NCBI RefSeq assembly: GCF_039969785.1
Contig: NZ_JBDVNC010000016.1
Span: 1-64,000 of the forward strand
DNA length: 64,000 nt
Reading direction: 5' to 3'
Source of the DNA: Shimia sp039969785
GTDB taxonomy: Bacteria; Pseudomonadota; Alphaproteobacteria; Rhodobacterales; Rhodobacteraceae
Both the position numbers and the translations under genes were made by a program. Position 1 is the first letter of the stretch, and the number at the start of each line of letters is the position of its first letter. Of this stretch, positions 17,340 through 25,194 are shown in pieces. Below the pieces are notes generated by a model that made no database searches, was not told where the DNA came from, and saw only the letters and a program-made list of their open reading frames with translations.

Positions 17340-18278
17340 ATGACAGTATTAACGCTCATTCTGGCCACTTGTATCGGGCTTGTGCTGTTGTCACGGATCC
17401 TTGCGCGACAGGCGGAAATGGCGCTGCCTCCGGCTGGCGACATGCAAGCCGTCACTGGTGGCACGATCCATTATGTCGAAACAGGGCGCCAGGATGCGCA
17501 GACCGTTGTCATGATCCACGGGTTGGCGGGCAATCTGCATCACTTCACCTATGGCATGGTTGCGCCGCTGGCTCAGGATTTCCGCGTGATCGCGCTGGAC
17601 CGGCCGGGGTGTGGCTATTCCCTGCGCGACACGGACGATCAGGCACATCTGCAGGTTCAGGCGCGCATGATCTGGGAATTTCTGGATGCCCGCGACGTCA
17701 CATCGCCGGTTCTGGTTGGTCATTCCCTTGGCGGCGCGGTTGCGCTGGCCATGGCGCTTGAACGTCCGCATGCCGTGGGCGCGCTGGCCCTGCTGTGTCC
17801 GGCCACTCAGCCGCAATCACATACGCCTGACGTGTTTCGCCCACTGCAGGTTAAATCGCCCCTGCTGCGCCGGGCTCTGGCGCATACGGTGGTGGCCCCA
17901 ACCACCAAACTGACCCGCAAACACATGCTGAAAGAGATTTTCGCGCCGGACGTGGTTGTCGAAGATTTTCAGATCAAAGCAGGCGGCATTCAGGCATTTC
18001 GCCCGCAAACATTCATCTCGGCCTCAGCTGATCTGATGGGCACCCGCGCTGATGTGCGCCACCTGACCGACCGCTACGCCACGGATCTGCACGCGCCCGG
18101 CGCCATTCTGTTTGCACAAGACGACATGATCCTGTCGCCTGACCACCACGGCGCGCCAATGGCGCAGTTTGGCCTGCCAATGCAGACCTTGCCCGGACAT
18201 GGTCACATGATCCCGGTCACCGCGCCCGACGCCTGTTGCGACTTTGTTCGACAGGTTGCGCGCCAGGCCAAACCCTGA
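17340..18278 (+). CDS. Alpha/beta hydrolase, probably membrane-anchored
   Basis: 312 residues from the ATG with ribosome site GGAG. The N-terminus is hydrophobic (residues 2-20), a probable membrane anchor. Fold landmarks: oxyanion HGLAGN at ~60, nucleophile Ser129 in VLVGHSLGGAVA, acid in FAQDDMILSPD, and catalytic His in PGHGHMIPVTAP. Substrate unknown; family includes esterases and haloalkane/epoxide hydrolases. Divergent from arsR but no sign of an arsenic role. Confidence 0.8.
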   Translation: MTVLTLILATCIGLVLLSRILARQAEMALPPAGDMQAVTGGTIHYVETGRQDAQTVVMIHGLAGNLHHFTYGMVAPLAQDFRVIALDRPGCGYSLRDTDDQAHLQVQARMIWEFLDARDVTSPVLVGHSLGGAVALAMALERPHAVGALALLCPATQPQSHTPDVFRPLQVKSPLLRRALAHTVVAPTTKLTRKHMLKEIFAPDVVVEDFQIKAGGIQAFRPQTFISASADLMGTRADVRHLTDRYATDLHAPGAILFAQDDMILSPDHHGAPMAQFGLPMQTLPGHGHMIPVTAPDACCDFVRQVARQAKP

Positions 18279-18284
18279 CCCGCA

Positions 18285-18363
18285 CCTTCATTTTGCCAAA
18301 AATACTCGGGGGAGCCGCGCGCCCGGCACGGGTGTGCGGCGGGGGCAACGCCCCCACACCTGC
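18285..18363. repeat. Dispersed intergenic element, copy A
   Basis: The block starts with CTTCATTTTGCC followed by AAAAATACTC and GGGGGAGC, continues through a GC-rich segment, and ends in the hairpin GGGGGCAACGCCCCC. The same order, inverted, occurs at 55255-55331. It sits after the hydrolase stop and before the convergent regulator gene. The hairpin could act as a terminator; the shared upstream block suggests a repeated mobile or structural element typical of roseobacters. Confidence 0.65.
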
Positions 18364-18365
18364 GA

Positions 18366-18833
18366 TCAGCCAAACACATCCAATGGCCGGTCTTCCAGCA
18401 TCGTCTCCATCGAGAAAAACCCCGTCACCGTGTCCAGCTCGTACCCGGTTGTCAGCCGCCGATAGACGGCATCATACCCGGACATGCCACGGGTGACGAT
18501 CTTGAGCATATAATCCCAGTCCCCGCCAATACGGTGCATCTCGGCCACCTGCGGAATACGCCCGACATGTTTGCGGAACCCCTCGGCCCATTCCATGGAA
18601 TGGTTGCGCGTGCGCACCATCACAAACACCGTCAGATCCAACCCGAGCGCCTGCGGGTCAAGCCGCATACGCGCACCTAAAAGAATGCCGCTCTCTTCAA
18701 GGCGCTTCAAACGGCGCCACATGGCATTTTGCGACAGTCCAACGCGCTCGGCAACGTCGCGCTGGGACAATGAGGCATCCTTTTGCAGTAAATCCAGAAT
18801 CTGTCGATCAATATGGTCTAATTCTCTCTTCAT
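18366..18833 (-). CDS. Lrp/AsnC-family transcriptional regulator
   Basis: 155 residues from the ATG at 18833; an upstream ATG at 18902 adds a segment unlike the family. N-terminal helix-turn-helix (LDHIDRQILDLLQKDASLSQRDVAERVGLS region), then a RAM/Lrp ligand domain with GGDWDYMLKIV. Lrp-type proteins sense amino acids. It diverges from the cysteine-desulfurase-like aminotransferase, the likely target gene. Confidence 0.88.
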   Translation of the reverse strand: MKRELDHIDRQILDLLQKDASLSQRDVAERVGLSQNAMWRRLKRLEESGILLGARMRLDPQALGLDLTVFVMVRTRNHSMEWAEGFRKHVGRIPQVAEMHRIGGDWDYMLKIVTRGMSGYDAVYRRLTTGYELDTVTGFFSMETMLEDRPLDVFG

Positions 18834-18942
18834 TCCGATCAAATGACACAAAATTGGATGTTTTTCAATATCAATTAGGGGAAGCTTACCCACATGATCC
18901 ACCTTATCTTTGCTCTACATTACTCACGGAAAAAGGTGTCCC

Positions 18943-20334
18943 ATGTCCCATCAGCCAAGCGCATTTGAACGTTTCGCCAACCAGCTCACCCGGCAAGGTG
19001 ACGTTATCGACTCTTTGCGCGACGGTCTGATCGGCGGGGACGCCTTGATCGAGACACCCTTTGGGCCGCGCAAGCTGATCTATGCGGATTACGTCGCCTC
19101 GGGACGCGCACTGCGTCAGGTCGAAACGTTCGTGATGGAAGAGGTTCTGCCCTATTACGCCAATTCACACACCGAAGCCTCCTTTTGCGGCGCCCACACC
19201 ACGCGGTTGCGCGAAGAAGCCCGAGGCGTGATTGCGCGCCTGACAAACGCGCCACGCGCCGATAACGCGGTCATTTTTTCCGGCGCCGGCGCCACCAGCG
19301 GTCTGAACCAGCTGGTACATCTGCTGAATGTTGATGCCAACGCCACCGTTCTTGTCGGCCCGTACGAACACCACTCCAACCTGCTGCCTTGGCGCGAAAG
19401 CGGCGCGCGGGTCATCGAAATCCCTGAAGCCCCTGATGCCGGGCCGGATTTGGCGGCGCTCAAAGCAGCACTTGAGGCACATAGCAAAACAGGCCCGGTG
19501 ATCGTCGCGATGAGCGCAGCCGCCAACGTCACTGGCGTTTGCGCTGATGTTGTTGCGGTGACGCGGCTCGTCAAACGACATGGCGGGCTGATGGTTTGGG
19601 ATTATGCGGGTGGCGGACCTTATCTGAAAATGGACATGGCCCCCGAGGCGGGTGCCGACATCGACGCGATTGTGTTTTCCGGTCACAAGTTCATCGGTGG
19701 TCCGGGCGCCAGCGGCGTTCTGATCCTGCGCCGTGACGCGGTACGCACAAGCGTGCCCTATCGCCCCGGCGGAGGCACCGTGGCCTTTGTAAACGCACAT
19801 CAGCACGATTACGTCACCCATCTTGAACAGCGCGAAGAGGGCGGCACGCCCAATGTGATCGGCGACATCCGTGTCGCCTTGGCGATGATTGCAAAAGACG
19901 TGATCGGACAGGCCTATTTTGACGCCCGCAACTGGGAACTGGCGCGCGGCTCCTTTGCGGCATGGGGCGCACATCCCAATATTCATATTCTCGCATCAGA
20001 GCGGCGCGAACGTCTGCCGATCCTGTCATTTGTACCCTACACAAACGAGGGCGAGCGCATTGACCACAATGCCTTTACCCGCGCGCTGTCAGATCATTTT
20101 GGCATTCAGGCGCGCGGCGGGTGTTCCTGTGCGGGCCCATATGTACATGCGTTGCTGGGAATCGATGACGCCACATCATCAACCATCCGCGCGGATATCC
20201 TGCATGGCGACAACGCCAGCAAACCCGGTTTTGTGCGATTGAACCTAAGCGTTCTGATGCACGATGAAACCGTCGATTTCATTCTGGCCTCTGTCGCAGA
20301 GCTGGCCAGCGGCTGGACAGCCCAGGCCGCCTGA
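18943..20334 (+). CDS. Class V aminotransferase (cysteine desulfurase-like, PLP)
   Basis: 463 residues from the ATG with AAGG upstream. Fold type I PLP enzyme: Asp220 in VWDYAGGG binds the pyridine nitrogen and Lys249 in SGHKFIGGPGASG forms the Schiff base. GGCSCAGPY near residue 400 resembles the cysteine loop of SufS/Csd enzymes. Could be a cysteine desulfurase/selenocysteine lyase-like enzyme or an aminotransferase of amino acid catabolism under the adjacent Lrp regulator. Not part of a suf or isc cluster here. Confidence 0.82.
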   Translation: MSHQPSAFERFANQLTRQGDVIDSLRDGLIGGDALIETPFGPRKLIYADYVASGRALRQVETFVMEEVLPYYANSHTEASFCGAHTTRLREEARGVIARLTNAPRADNAVIFSGAGATSGLNQLVHLLNVDANATVLVGPYEHHSNLLPWRESGARVIEIPEAPDAGPDLAALKAALEAHSKTGPVIVAMSAAANVTGVCADVVAVTRLVKRHGGLMVWDYAGGGPYLKMDMAPEAGADIDAIVFSGHKFIGGPGASGVLILRRDAVRTSVPYRPGGGTVAFVNAHQHDYVTHLEQREEGGTPNVIGDIRVALAMIAKDVIGQAYFDARNWELARGSFAAWGAHPNIHILASERRERLPILSFVPYTNEGERIDHNAFTRALSDHFGIQARGGCSCAGPYVHALLGIDDATSSTIRADILHGDNASKPGFVRLNLSVLMHDETVDFILASVAELASGWTAQAA

Positions 20335-20345
20335 CCACGTGCGGA

Positions 20346-20765
20346 TCACAGCGTGGTTTTGCGATATTTAAACGCGCCAGACCCGCGCGCGATGATCTCT
20401 TGCGTTTCGTCCAGCACGGTTGCCTCGGCAAAAAACGTGCTGGCACCCCCGCCAGTGCGTCGTCCTTCGGCGATCAGAATATGGCCCTTGGGGCGGGATA
20501 GAAAGTTGGTTGTCATCGACAAGGTCAGTGCCAGCTTTTTATGCGCCGGATCGCCTGTGTAACATCCGGCATAGCCCATAACTGTGTCCAGCAATGTCGC
20601 ATAAATCCCGCCATGCGGAATGCCCGCGCGGTTCATCAGGAAATGCTCAATCGGCAGCTCTATGCGGGCAAAATCACTGTCCCAGTGGGTCAGTTGAAAA
20701 CCAAGATGGCGTTGCAGCGCATAGGGCGCCTCATTCAGTTCGGGATCAAGAGGGGTAAGGGTCAT
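20346..20765 (-). CDS. PaaI-family hotdog thioesterase
   Basis: 139 residues, a single hotdog domain. NRAGIPHGGIYATLLDTVMGYAG is the PaaI/YbgC-type motif (H-G-G around residue 50 with the acid residue on the long helix). Hydrolyses acyl- or aryl-CoA thioesters. Last gene of a five-gene minus-strand operon that contains an SDR oxidoreductase, an APH-type kinase, a histidine phosphatase and a nitronate monooxygenase, which fits a role in CoA-ester turnover. Confidence 0.85.
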   Translation of the reverse strand: MTLTPLDPELNEAPYALQRHLGFQLTHWDSDFARIELPIEHFLMNRAGIPHGGIYATLLDTVMGYAGCYTGDPAHKKLALTLSMTTNFLSRPKGHILIAEGRRTGGGASTFFAEATVLDETQEIIARGSGAFKYRKTTL

Positions 20766-20786
20766 AACATCCGGGATGCCCGATGG

Positions 20787-21572
20787 TCAGACAGCCGTCA
20801 AGCCGCCATCGATAGCGATGGCCTGACCGGTCATGAATGAATTTTCCGGCGCACAAATCCAAAGCATAGCCTGCACCACTTCTTCGGGTTCGCACACCCG
20901 CCCCATAGGCACCCGTTTCGCGATGCGGGCATAGGCATCTTCACGGCTCAGCCCTGCGCGCGCACCAACCTGATCGGCCATCTCGTCGAACAGGGGCGTT
21001 GCGGAAAACGACGGGCACAGCGCGTTGATACGCACGCCGCGCTGCGCATTTTCATCTGCCGCGGCCCGGGTCAGCCCGACAACGGCGTGTTTGGCGGCCG
21101 CATACGCCGCAAGATGCCCTGCGCCTACCAATCCGGCGGCCGAAGCAACATTCAGAATCGCGCCCTGCCCGACCATTTGCATCAATGGAATCTGGTATTT
21201 CATGCCCAGAAACACGCTACGCGCATTCACCGCGATGGATCGATCAAAGTCTTCGACCGACAAATGCTGAAGCGGTTTTACGGCATGGCCCATCCCGGCA
21301 TTGTTAATAGCCACATCCAACCCGCCCATTTCGTCAGCGATCCGCGCGATATGGGTTTTGATCGGCGCTTCCTGGGTGACATCCACTCGGTCGCTCAGCA
21401 CCTCGACACCTTGCGCGCGCAGCTTGTCCGCCACGTCTGACAATGCACTTTCGCGCAGATCGCTCAGCGCAAGCCGCGCGCCCCGGGCGGCAAAACGCGC
21501 TGCGGCCAGCGCGCCAAACCCGCTGGCGGCCCCCGTGATCATCACCACTTTGTTTTTGAACGGCTCAGTCAT
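20787..21572 (-). CDS. Short-chain dehydrogenase/reductase
   Basis: 261 residues from the ATG at 21572, overlapping the preceding kinase gene by 8 bases. Cofactor motif GAASGFGALAAARF, catalytic N-N-A-G (INNAGMGHA), and Y-x-x-x-K in AYAAAKHAVVGLTRA. C-terminus SFMTGQAIAIDGGLTAV is typical of FabG-like members. Probably oxidises a hydroxyacyl or alcohol intermediate in the pathway encoded by this operon. Confidence 0.9.
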   Translation of the reverse strand: MTEPFKNKVVMITGAASGFGALAAARFAARGARLALSDLRESALSDVADKLRAQGVEVLSDRVDVTQEAPIKTHIARIADEMGGLDVAINNAGMGHAVKPLQHLSVEDFDRSIAVNARSVFLGMKYQIPLMQMVGQGAILNVASAAGLVGAGHLAAYAAAKHAVVGLTRAAADENAQRGVRINALCPSFSATPLFDEMADQVGARAGLSREDAYARIAKRVPMGRVCEPEEVVQAMLWICAPENSFMTGQAIAIDGGLTAV

Positions 21573-22590
21573 GGCGCGTGGCCTCAAGCCCAGCGCGCGC
21601 GAATTGCGGGACAAAAGCACCAAGTTGCATGGCCCGGTCCGGGTCAGAGGCATTGCCGTCCAGCGCCCGTTTCAGAACGCCCTGAATAATCGCCCCCATA
21701 CGAAAGAAGCAAAACGCCAGATAGAACCCGAACCGGTCAATTCCGGGCAGTCCCATGCGCTGACAATAGGCGGCGATAAAAGCAGCATCAGACGGAATGC
21801 CCAGCGCCGCGCGGTCCACCCCGGCCAGTCCGCGCCCTTCGGCGCCGGGCGGCATCTGCCATTGCATAATCACCGACCCAAGATCGGCAAACGGATGCCC
21901 GATGGTCGACAATTCCCAGTCCAGCATCGCCTTAGCCGTTTCGCTGTCTGTCGCGAACAGCATGTTATCAATCCGAAAATCACCATGCACCAGCGTGCGC
22001 CAGCCATCATCGGCGGGTGTATTGGCGGCAAGCCAGTCAATCAGCGCGTCCATATCCGGCAGCGACCTGGTTTCCGAGGCCCGGTATTGCGTGGTCCAGC
22101 GCGTGATCTGGCGTTCGTAATAATTGCCCTGTGGTCCGTAGTCTGACAATCCAACCGCTGCGATATCAACACTGTGGATCGCCGCCAGAACCCGGTTCAT
22201 TTCGTCATAAACCCGCCCTCGTGCCGCCGGGCTTAGATCTGGCAGGCGCGGATCGTCAAAACTGCGCCCGTCGACATGGTCCATCACGTAAAAGGCTGAT
22301 CCAATCACGGCGTCATCTTCGCACAACACCTGCATGCGCGCGACGGGTACGTCGCTGCCCGCCAGCGCTTTTTGCACGCGAAATTCGCGGTCAACGGCAT
22401 GGGCAGATTTCAGCAAGACCCCCGGCGGCTTGCGACGCAGAACCAACCGGCGCATTGGCGTGGTCAGCAAAAACGTCGGGTTCGACTGGCCGCCTGTGAT
22501 TTTCTCAGCCGTGAGCGGCCCTTCAAAGCCCGCCATATGGGCCGCAAGCCAGTCGGAAACCGCGTCTGTGTCAAGGTGGCTGGTGTGCAT
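21565..22590 (-). CDS. APH-family phosphotransferase (ACAD10-like N-terminal kinase type)
   Basis: 341 residues, aminoglycoside-phosphotransferase fold. Catalytic loop LVHGDFRIDNMLF and metal-binding MLDWELSTIGHPFADLG are clear, as is the N-terminal GGQSNPTFLL nucleotide loop. Proteins of this subgroup occur beside acyl-CoA dehydrogenases and SDRs and are thought to phosphorylate hydroxyacyl-CoA intermediates; that is family knowledge, not seen here. It is followed by the SDR, supporting that context. Confidence 0.85.
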   Translation of the reverse strand: MHTSHLDTDAVSDWLAAHMAGFEGPLTAEKITGGQSNPTFLLTTPMRRLVLRRKPPGVLLKSAHAVDREFRVQKALAGSDVPVARMQVLCEDDAVIGSAFYVMDHVDGRSFDDPRLPDLSPAARGRVYDEMNRVLAAIHSVDIAAVGLSDYGPQGNYYERQITRWTTQYRASETRSLPDMDALIDWLAANTPADDGWRTLVHGDFRIDNMLFATDSETAKAMLDWELSTIGHPFADLGSVIMQWQMPPGAEGRGLAGVDRAALGIPSDAAFIAAYCQRMGLPGIDRFGFYLAFCFFRMGAIIQGVLKRALDGNASDPDRAMQLGAFVPQFARAGLEATRHD

Positions 22591-22600
22591 GCGTTCCTCC

Positions 22601-23272
22601 TTAGCTGTAGGTTAGCATGTCAGACTGATTTTCAGCGGTGATATGTGGCGTTTCGTTGAACCCGTGCAACCACGTGGCATCGCGCGCCATGACAAACCGG
22701 GTCACAGCGCAATTTTTGACCTGCAATTGCAACAGGATCATCTGTTGGGCAGGCGCGTCCAGCACATCCGCAACGGTGCGCCCGATGGCCCCGCCGGAGC
22801 TGACGGCGAGCGGTGTGCTGGCACCTCTTGCAGCCACGATTTCGCGCGCCTGACGTACCCGGGCGGTGAAATCTGCGAACCGTTCGGGCGGGTTTTCAAT
22901 CGCGTCGCGTTGCCAGTCCAGAACCGTGTCGCGCAGAATGCGGAAATGGGTTTTGCGGTTGCTGTGCAGATCGGCGGGCTTGCCGTCGCGCGCGGCAAAA
23001 CGCGCCTCAAGCAAGCCGGCAAAGTCAAATTCATTCCACCCGGGCACCACAATCGGAGTAAGCCCGGTCTGCAACGCAGTCTCCATCCCCTCCCATGTCT
23101 GGTGATGGCGTTTCTGCGCGCCGATAAAGATCGCGTCCGGCATGACGCCCTGCACCTTGAGTGCTTTGCCCAGCGCGCGCGACTGACGATGGCCCAGTTC
23201 GGACAGGTTGTCATAATCATCCGCCCCAAAACTGGCCTGAGCATGGCGCACCAAATGGAACATCCTGCTCAT
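22601..23272 (-). CDS. Histidine phosphatase family protein
   Basis: 223 residues from the ATG at 23272, which overlaps the nitronate monooxygenase stop by 4 bases. Active-site LVRHAQASFG at the N-terminus (R-H motif) and the second histidine in AVSSGGAIGRTV region, although that position reads S-G-G rather than the usual S-H-G, so the second catalytic His may be displaced. Substrate unknown. Confidence 0.8.
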   Translation of the reverse strand: MSRMFHLVRHAQASFGADDYDNLSELGHRQSRALGKALKVQGVMPDAIFIGAQKRHHQTWEGMETALQTGLTPIVVPGWNEFDFAGLLEARFAARDGKPADLHSNRKTHFRILRDTVLDWQRDAIENPPERFADFTARVRQAREIVAARGASTPLAVSSGGAIGRTVADVLDAPAQQMILLQLQVKNCAVTRFVMARDATWLHGFNETPHITAENQSDMLTYS

Positions 23273-24258
23273 GACAGGCGCTTTTTCAGGCGATCCTGCG
23301 CGGTCATAAACTCTTGCTCCAGACGGTCCACCAGCGCCGCCGTGGGCAGCACGTCTTTGACCGCGCCGATGCCCTGACCTGATCCCCAGATGGTTTTCCA
23401 TGTCTTAGGCTTTTCGCGCTTGTCGCTAAAATTCATCGTCGACAAATCGCCTTCGGGCAGATCGTCTGGGTCCATGCCCGCGTTGCTGACAGACCCTTTC
23501 AGATAATTCCCAGCCACACCGGTAAACAGCGATGAATACACAATGTCTTCGGCGCCGCTTTGCACAATCATATCCTTATAGCCCTGCACGGCGTTTGCCT
23601 CTTGGGTGGCAATAAAGGGCGAGCCGATATAGCCCAGATCAGCCCCCATCGCGAGCGCGCCCAACAGCGCATCACCCGTGCCAATGGCTCCGGACAACAA
23701 CAGCGGACCGTCAAACCATTCGCGAATTTCCTGGACCAGGGCAAAGGGCGATTGCGGCCCGGCATGCCCACCAGCCCCGGATGCCACAGCGATCAGCCCG
23801 TCAGCGCCCTTTTCAACCGCCTTATGGGCAAAACGGTTGTTGATCACATCATGCAGAGCGATACCGCCGCAATCATGTGCGGCCTCGTTGACCTCGACCC
23901 GCGCGCCCAAAGAGGTGATCCAGATCGGCACCTTGTGGCGGTTGCAAATTTCCAGATCCCGATCCAGCCGCACGTTTGAGCGATGCACAATCTGATTTAC
24001 CGCAAATGGTGCCGCTGGCCTGTCAGGATTGACCTGATTGTAGCGGTCCAGCTCTTCTGTGATCCGGGTCAGCCACGTGTCCAGCAAAGGCGGATCGCCT
24101 TCGGCCTCGCGCGCGTTCAGGGCTGGAAAGCTGCCGATCACACCCGCCTTGCATTGCGCGATGACCAGTTCTGGCACCGAAATGATGAAAAGTGGTGATG
24201 CGACAGCAGGGATACGCAATCCCTGAAGCGCCTTAGGCAAGTGGCTGTCCCCGGGCAT
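23269..24258 (-). CDS. Nitronate monooxygenase-family FMN oxidoreductase
   Basis: 329 residues from the ATG at 24258 with GGAG ribosome site; a longer frame upstream is unlikely. TIM-barrel landmarks: LRIPAVASPLFIISVPELVIAQCKAG at the start, ASGAGGHAG phosphate loop, and GAIGTGDALLGALAMGADLGYIGSPFIAT. Family enzymes oxidise nitronates or act as enoyl/NADH:quinone reductases. First gene of the five-gene operon ending in the PaaI-type thioesterase. Confidence 0.87.
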   Translation of the reverse strand: MPGDSHLPKALQGLRIPAVASPLFIISVPELVIAQCKAGVIGSFPALNAREAEGDPPLLDTWLTRITEELDRYNQVNPDRPAAPFAVNQIVHRSNVRLDRDLEICNRHKVPIWITSLGARVEVNEAAHDCGGIALHDVINNRFAHKAVEKGADGLIAVASGAGGHAGPQSPFALVQEIREWFDGPLLLSGAIGTGDALLGALAMGADLGYIGSPFIATQEANAVQGYKDMIVQSGAEDIVYSSLFTGVAGNYLKGSVSNAGMDPDDLPEGDLSTMNFSDKREKPKTWKTIWGSGQGIGAVKDVLPTAALVDRLEQEFMTAQDRLKKRLS

Positions 24259-24385
24259 ATGTTGTCTCCTGTTCCCTAAAGCCACGGTAGACCCGTTGCC
24301 GGGCAAGGCAAGAGAAGGGTGAAACGACATTGCGTCACATCCGGCCCCGGAATGGGATCAGGCCAAAACCTTGCCTTTTAACGCG

Positions 24386-25126
24386 TTATGCTCGCGGTTT
24401 GGTCCGCCATTCCGGCTCATGTTGAGACATCAGCATGTATCCAATGGCAGACAGGAACCCAAGCAGAGAAAACAGCGCGACCCACGCCCCCCCGCTGTGG
24501 CCGTTCATATCAACAAAATGCGCGAAGCCCATTTGAGAACTGTAAAGCACCCAACCCGCAATAACGAGCGCGATGCCAAATTCAACATGCCGATCCAGCA
24601 ACCTGAGCAAGGCCGCGACAAAGACAAAAATGATCGTCGCGTGATGCGCAATTGTTCCCGCCACCGTGTGCTGATGGTGGTTCAGAAAGACCATGGCGAG
24701 CACCACTGCGAACACCACGGAATTGATCGCCAGAGAAATGTCTGGCCCAAATTTTCGCATCATCACAAGGCCCCCAATTCCAATCACCAGAATGGCCCCC
24801 ATTAGCGAGACATGCTCTTGTTCTGAATGGCCCGCGCCGTCAAAAACGCCCAATGGCGGGTGCATGATGAACGTGTCCGCCAAAATATATACCGAGGCTG
24901 CGATGATCATGCCCCATGCCTCTATTCGATTATAGAAGGGCCGGTTGTCCGGCGTCAGAATTGCAGCCCCACCAACGATGACAAGCGCGGCGCCCATCCC
25001 GAAATGCCCAAAAAACTGATCCATAATATGGCCCGGTTTATGCGGCACAAGCCACACGAACAAAAACACCGCAAACACAGTTTGCGCCGCCAAATAAGCA
25101 AAAAACACAGCCAAATTCACTTTCAT
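24386..25126 (-). CDS. Histidine-rich multi-pass membrane protein, function unknown
   Basis: 246 residues with about seven hydrophobic helices. It has many membrane-proximal histidines: GHFGMG, IMHPPLGVFDGAGHSEQEHVS, FLNHHQHTVAG, IAHHATIIF, FAHFVDMNGHSGG. The number and spacing of His pairs suggest haem or metal coordination, but no named family was recognised. Strong ribosome site AAGGGGG. Single gene between the operon above and the acyl-CoA ligase. Confidence 0.7.
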   Translation of the reverse strand: MKVNLAVFFAYLAAQTVFAVFLFVWLVPHKPGHIMDQFFGHFGMGAALVIVGGAAILTPDNRPFYNRIEAWGMIIAASVYILADTFIMHPPLGVFDGAGHSEQEHVSLMGAILVIGIGGLVMMRKFGPDISLAINSVVFAVVLAMVFLNHHQHTVAGTIAHHATIIFVFVAALLRLLDRHVEFGIALVIAGWVLYSSQMGFAHFVDMNGHSGGAWVALFSLLGFLSAIGYMLMSQHEPEWRTKPRA

Positions 25127-25194
25127 CGTGTCCCCCTTTCACCCCCATTCTTGAAGGCAATTACGGACAAGACACTTTGTCGCAGGCCTGTTTG

